DNA of 7,225 nt, taken from NCBI GenBank assembly GCA_937874445.1, contig CALNAL010000340.1:1-7225 (forward strand). Reading direction: 5' to 3'. The position numbers were made by a program, and so were the translations under genes. Source of the DNA: an uncultured Acetobacteraceae bacterium (GTDB taxonomy: Bacteria; Pseudomonadota; Alphaproteobacteria; Acetobacterales; Acetobacteraceae). Below the pieces are notes generated by a model, which was not told the origin of the DNA, did not search any database, and worked only from the letters and a program-made list of their open reading frames with translations. The stretch's first letter is position 1, and each line of letters starts with the position of its first letter. Of this stretch, positions 5,962-7,225 are shown piece after piece.

Positions 5962-7125
5962 CTACTTTGTCTCCGCAGAAAGGGCGAGCGGCCCCGTGGG
6001 GCCCAACAGGAAGGAACAGCCGAGACGCCTCGCCTCGGCGGCGGCATCGGCCTCGGGGGCGAGCCCGGCGACCGTGGCATAGCCCTGGCGGCGCAGGCCG
6101 GCGGCCTGCTCGGCCGCGGTGTCGCAGGGAAGATAGAGACGCGGGCGCGGCTTGCGCTTCGGCGCGGCGCGCAGCACGGCGTCAGGGTAGAGGGTGAAGC
6201 CGGTGGCTTCCTCGCCCCCCTCTCCGCCGCAGATGTAGCGGCCGCCGCGCGCCAGCTCCTCGTGATGGCCGGGGGCATAGACCGTCAGGGTCACGCCCGT
6301 GTGGTAGCGCAGGCCGCGGAACTCGACGGGGTCCACCGTCAGCCGCAGGGTTGGCACACGGGCGCGGATGGCGGCCACGGTGGCGGCCAGGCGCTCGGCG
6401 TGGGCGCGCGCGCCCGGGGGGCGCACCGCCCCGCGCCCCCCCGCCCCGGCGGGGGGGGCGGCGCCGGCGGCCAGCAGCAGGTCGGTCAGCGTGGCGGCGA
6501 GAGGACCGCCGCGCTCGGCGACGGCCGCGGCGTCCTTGCGGTCCAGCGCGCGGCTCAGGCGGGCCCGGGCCTCGGGGGCGAGGCCGGATTCTTCCAGGAA
6601 GGTGGGGACCAGGAGCGGAAGAGTGAGGTCGAAGGAGACGTTGACCAGACCCACCGCCGCCAGCGCCTCGGCGCCGACCTCGACAATTTCGGCATCGGCC
6701 TCGGGGCTGTCGGGGCCGATCAGCTCGATGCCGGCCTGGGCGATCTGACGGTCGGCGGCGAGGCCCGCGGCCTTCACGCGCAGGCACTGGCCGGCATAGG
6801 ACAGGCGCAACGGACGCGGCAGATGCGCCAGCCGGGTCTCGGCGATGCGGGCGATCTGCGGGGTCATGTCGGCACGGACGCCCATCATGCGATGGCTGTC
6901 GGGGTCCATCAGACGGAAGGTCTGCTCGGCCATCGCGGCGCCGGGACCGGCCAGCAGCCCGTCCTCGAACTCCAGCAGCGGCGGCTTGACCCGCTGGTAG
7001 CCGTGGGCGGCGAAGGCATCCATGATGGCTTCCACCGAGGCAGCCTCGGTTTCCGCCTCGGGGGGCAGGAGGTCTCGCAGCCCGGCGGGCAACAAGGCCG
7101 GATTCGGTGGGAGATCGTCGGTCAT
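5962..7125 (-). CDS. hisZ: ATP phosphoribosyltransferase regulatory subunit HisZ
   Basis: HisZ is a histidyl-tRNA synthetase paralogue that binds short-form HisG and is needed for its activity and histidine feedback in step one of histidine synthesis. From the ATG at 7125 it has 387 residues, normal for the family. Class II synthetase-like blocks are visible: FRLMDPDSHRMMGVRADMTPQIARIA region (70-95), RLSYAGQCLRVK (107-118), GLRYHTG (271-277, where HisRS has a GLxYYTG motif), ARGGRY (292-297) and ATGFTLYPDAVL (307-318). It lacks the full HisRS anticodon-binding domain and ends in a short Rossmann-like tail, which favours HisZ over HisRS. The frame stays open upstream to 7215, but that extension runs into adapter and begins MCIRDS, so it is artificial. 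The Shine-Dalgarno is weak (AAGGG only 2 bases before ATG). Residues about 222-241 are encoded by a suspicious GC-only tract. The partner hisG is not in the window. Confidence 0.93.
   Translation of the reverse strand: MTDDLPPNPALLPAGLRDLLPPEAETEAASVEAIMDAFAAHGYQRVKPPLLEFEDGLLAGPGAAMAEQTFRLMDPDSHRMMGVRADMTPQIARIAETRLAHLPRPLRLSYAGQCLRVKAAGLAADRQIAQAGIELIGPDSPEADAEIVEVGAEALAAVGLVNVSFDLTLPLLVPTFLEESGLAPEARARLSRALDRKDAAAVAERGGPLAATLTDLLLAAGAAPPAGAGGRGAVRPPGARAHAERLAATVAAIRARVPTLRLTVDPVEFRGLRYHTGVTLTVYAPGHHEELARGGRYICGGEGGEEATGFTLYPDAVLRAAPKRKPRPRLYLPCDTAAEQAAGLRRQGYATVAGLAPEADAAAEARRLGCSFLLGPTGPLALSAETK
6402..6481. other. T-free GC-homopolymer tract inside hisZ, possible sequence error
   Basis: Eighty plus-strand bases contain no T and only four A. 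They include runs of six G (6416-6421), seven C (6436-6442) and eight G (6451-6458). The encoded HisZ residues 222-241 are Gly/Pro/Arg-rich, where the family normally has a Leu/Ala-rich helix. The frame is intact. Miscalled bases in a hard-to-sequence region would explain this, but a genuine local insertion is not excluded. Confidence 0.5.
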
Positions 7126-7198
7126 TGCCCTTGGCTTGTAGCACCGCCTTTGCGGAAAGACACGGGGGAGCGAGGGCTGGGGCTGAATGTTACGAATA

Positions 7199-7225
7199 CT
7201 GTCTCTTATACACATCTCCGAGCCC
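7199..7225. other. Nextera/Tn5 transposase adapter (library artefact)
   Basis: CTGTCTCTTATACACATCT (7199-7217) is the 19-base Tn5 mosaic end used in Nextera libraries. The next eight bases, CCGAGCCC (7218-7225), match the start of the adapter arm that follows it. This is not host DNA and not a natural transposon: there is no transposase and no second end. Genomic sequence stops at about 7198. Confidence 0.97.

Noticed and set aside
4601..6082. Plus-strand open frame of 493 codons across purA and the end of hisZ
   Set aside because: It is antisense to purA, which is unmistakable. The peptide is low-complexity Gly/Ala/Gln/Val-rich, typical of an antisense shadow.
7126..7198. Promoter for hisZ (TGCTACAAG-like extended -10 on the minus strand)
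   Set aside because: The -10 matches only four of six bases and no acceptable -35 lies 17 bases upstream. Upstream sequence is lost to the adapter, so no call is possible.
7126..7215. N-terminal extension of HisZ beginning MCIRDS
   Set aside because: Its first codons come from the sequencing adapter. HisZ homology begins at the ATG at 7125.
7199..7217. A natural Tn5-like transposon end
   Set aside because: The sequence is the engineered hyperactive mosaic end followed directly by library adapter bases at the contig terminus, with no transposase or second end.

Overview
The window is a high-GC bacterial fragment, most likely alphaproteobacterial. The affiliation rests on a heat-shock sigma factor of the alphaproteobacterial RpoH type, a HisZ-type (short-form HisG) histidine pathway, and an RluD-like enzyme with alphaproteobacterial-style motifs. 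A Rhodospirillales or Acetobacterales relative is my best guess, but this is inference. It is a raw assembly contig: the last 27 bases (7199-7225) are sequencing adapter, so genomic DNA ends at about 7198. The left edge is a GC-only tract that cuts into a gene.

The plus-strand block covers 1-2076. It holds a 5'-truncated 23S rRNA pseudouridine synthase (rluD-like, 2-913). A 266-base gap follows, with a housekeeping-type promoter candidate and a leader of about 200 bases. Then comes rpoH (1180-2076, GTG start with a good Shine-Dalgarno). A hairpin followed by a T run, just past rpoH, looks like its terminator and lies inside the convergent gene.

The minus-strand block covers 7125-2077 and is read right to left as hisZ (7125-5962), purA (5959-4670), a 680-residue kinase-fold protein (4586-2544) and a 156-residue membrane protein (2547-2077). 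The hisZ and purA genes are 2 bases apart and probably translationally coupled. Both act around purine nucleotides: HisZ regulates the ATP-consuming first step of histidine synthesis, and PurA commits IMP to AMP. An 83-base gap separates purA from the last two genes, which overlap by an ATGA and form a tight pair.

The most interesting item is this last pair. The large protein has a recognisable protein-kinase scaffold, but all three classic catalytic positions are replaced. It continues into a roughly 350-residue helical region I do not recognise and ends in a hydrophobic tail anchor. Its partner is a small multi-pass membrane protein. Together they look like a membrane-bound pseudokinase module of unknown function placed between purine/histidine genes and the heat-shock sigma gene. 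The stop codons of rpoH and the small membrane gene abut with no base between them.
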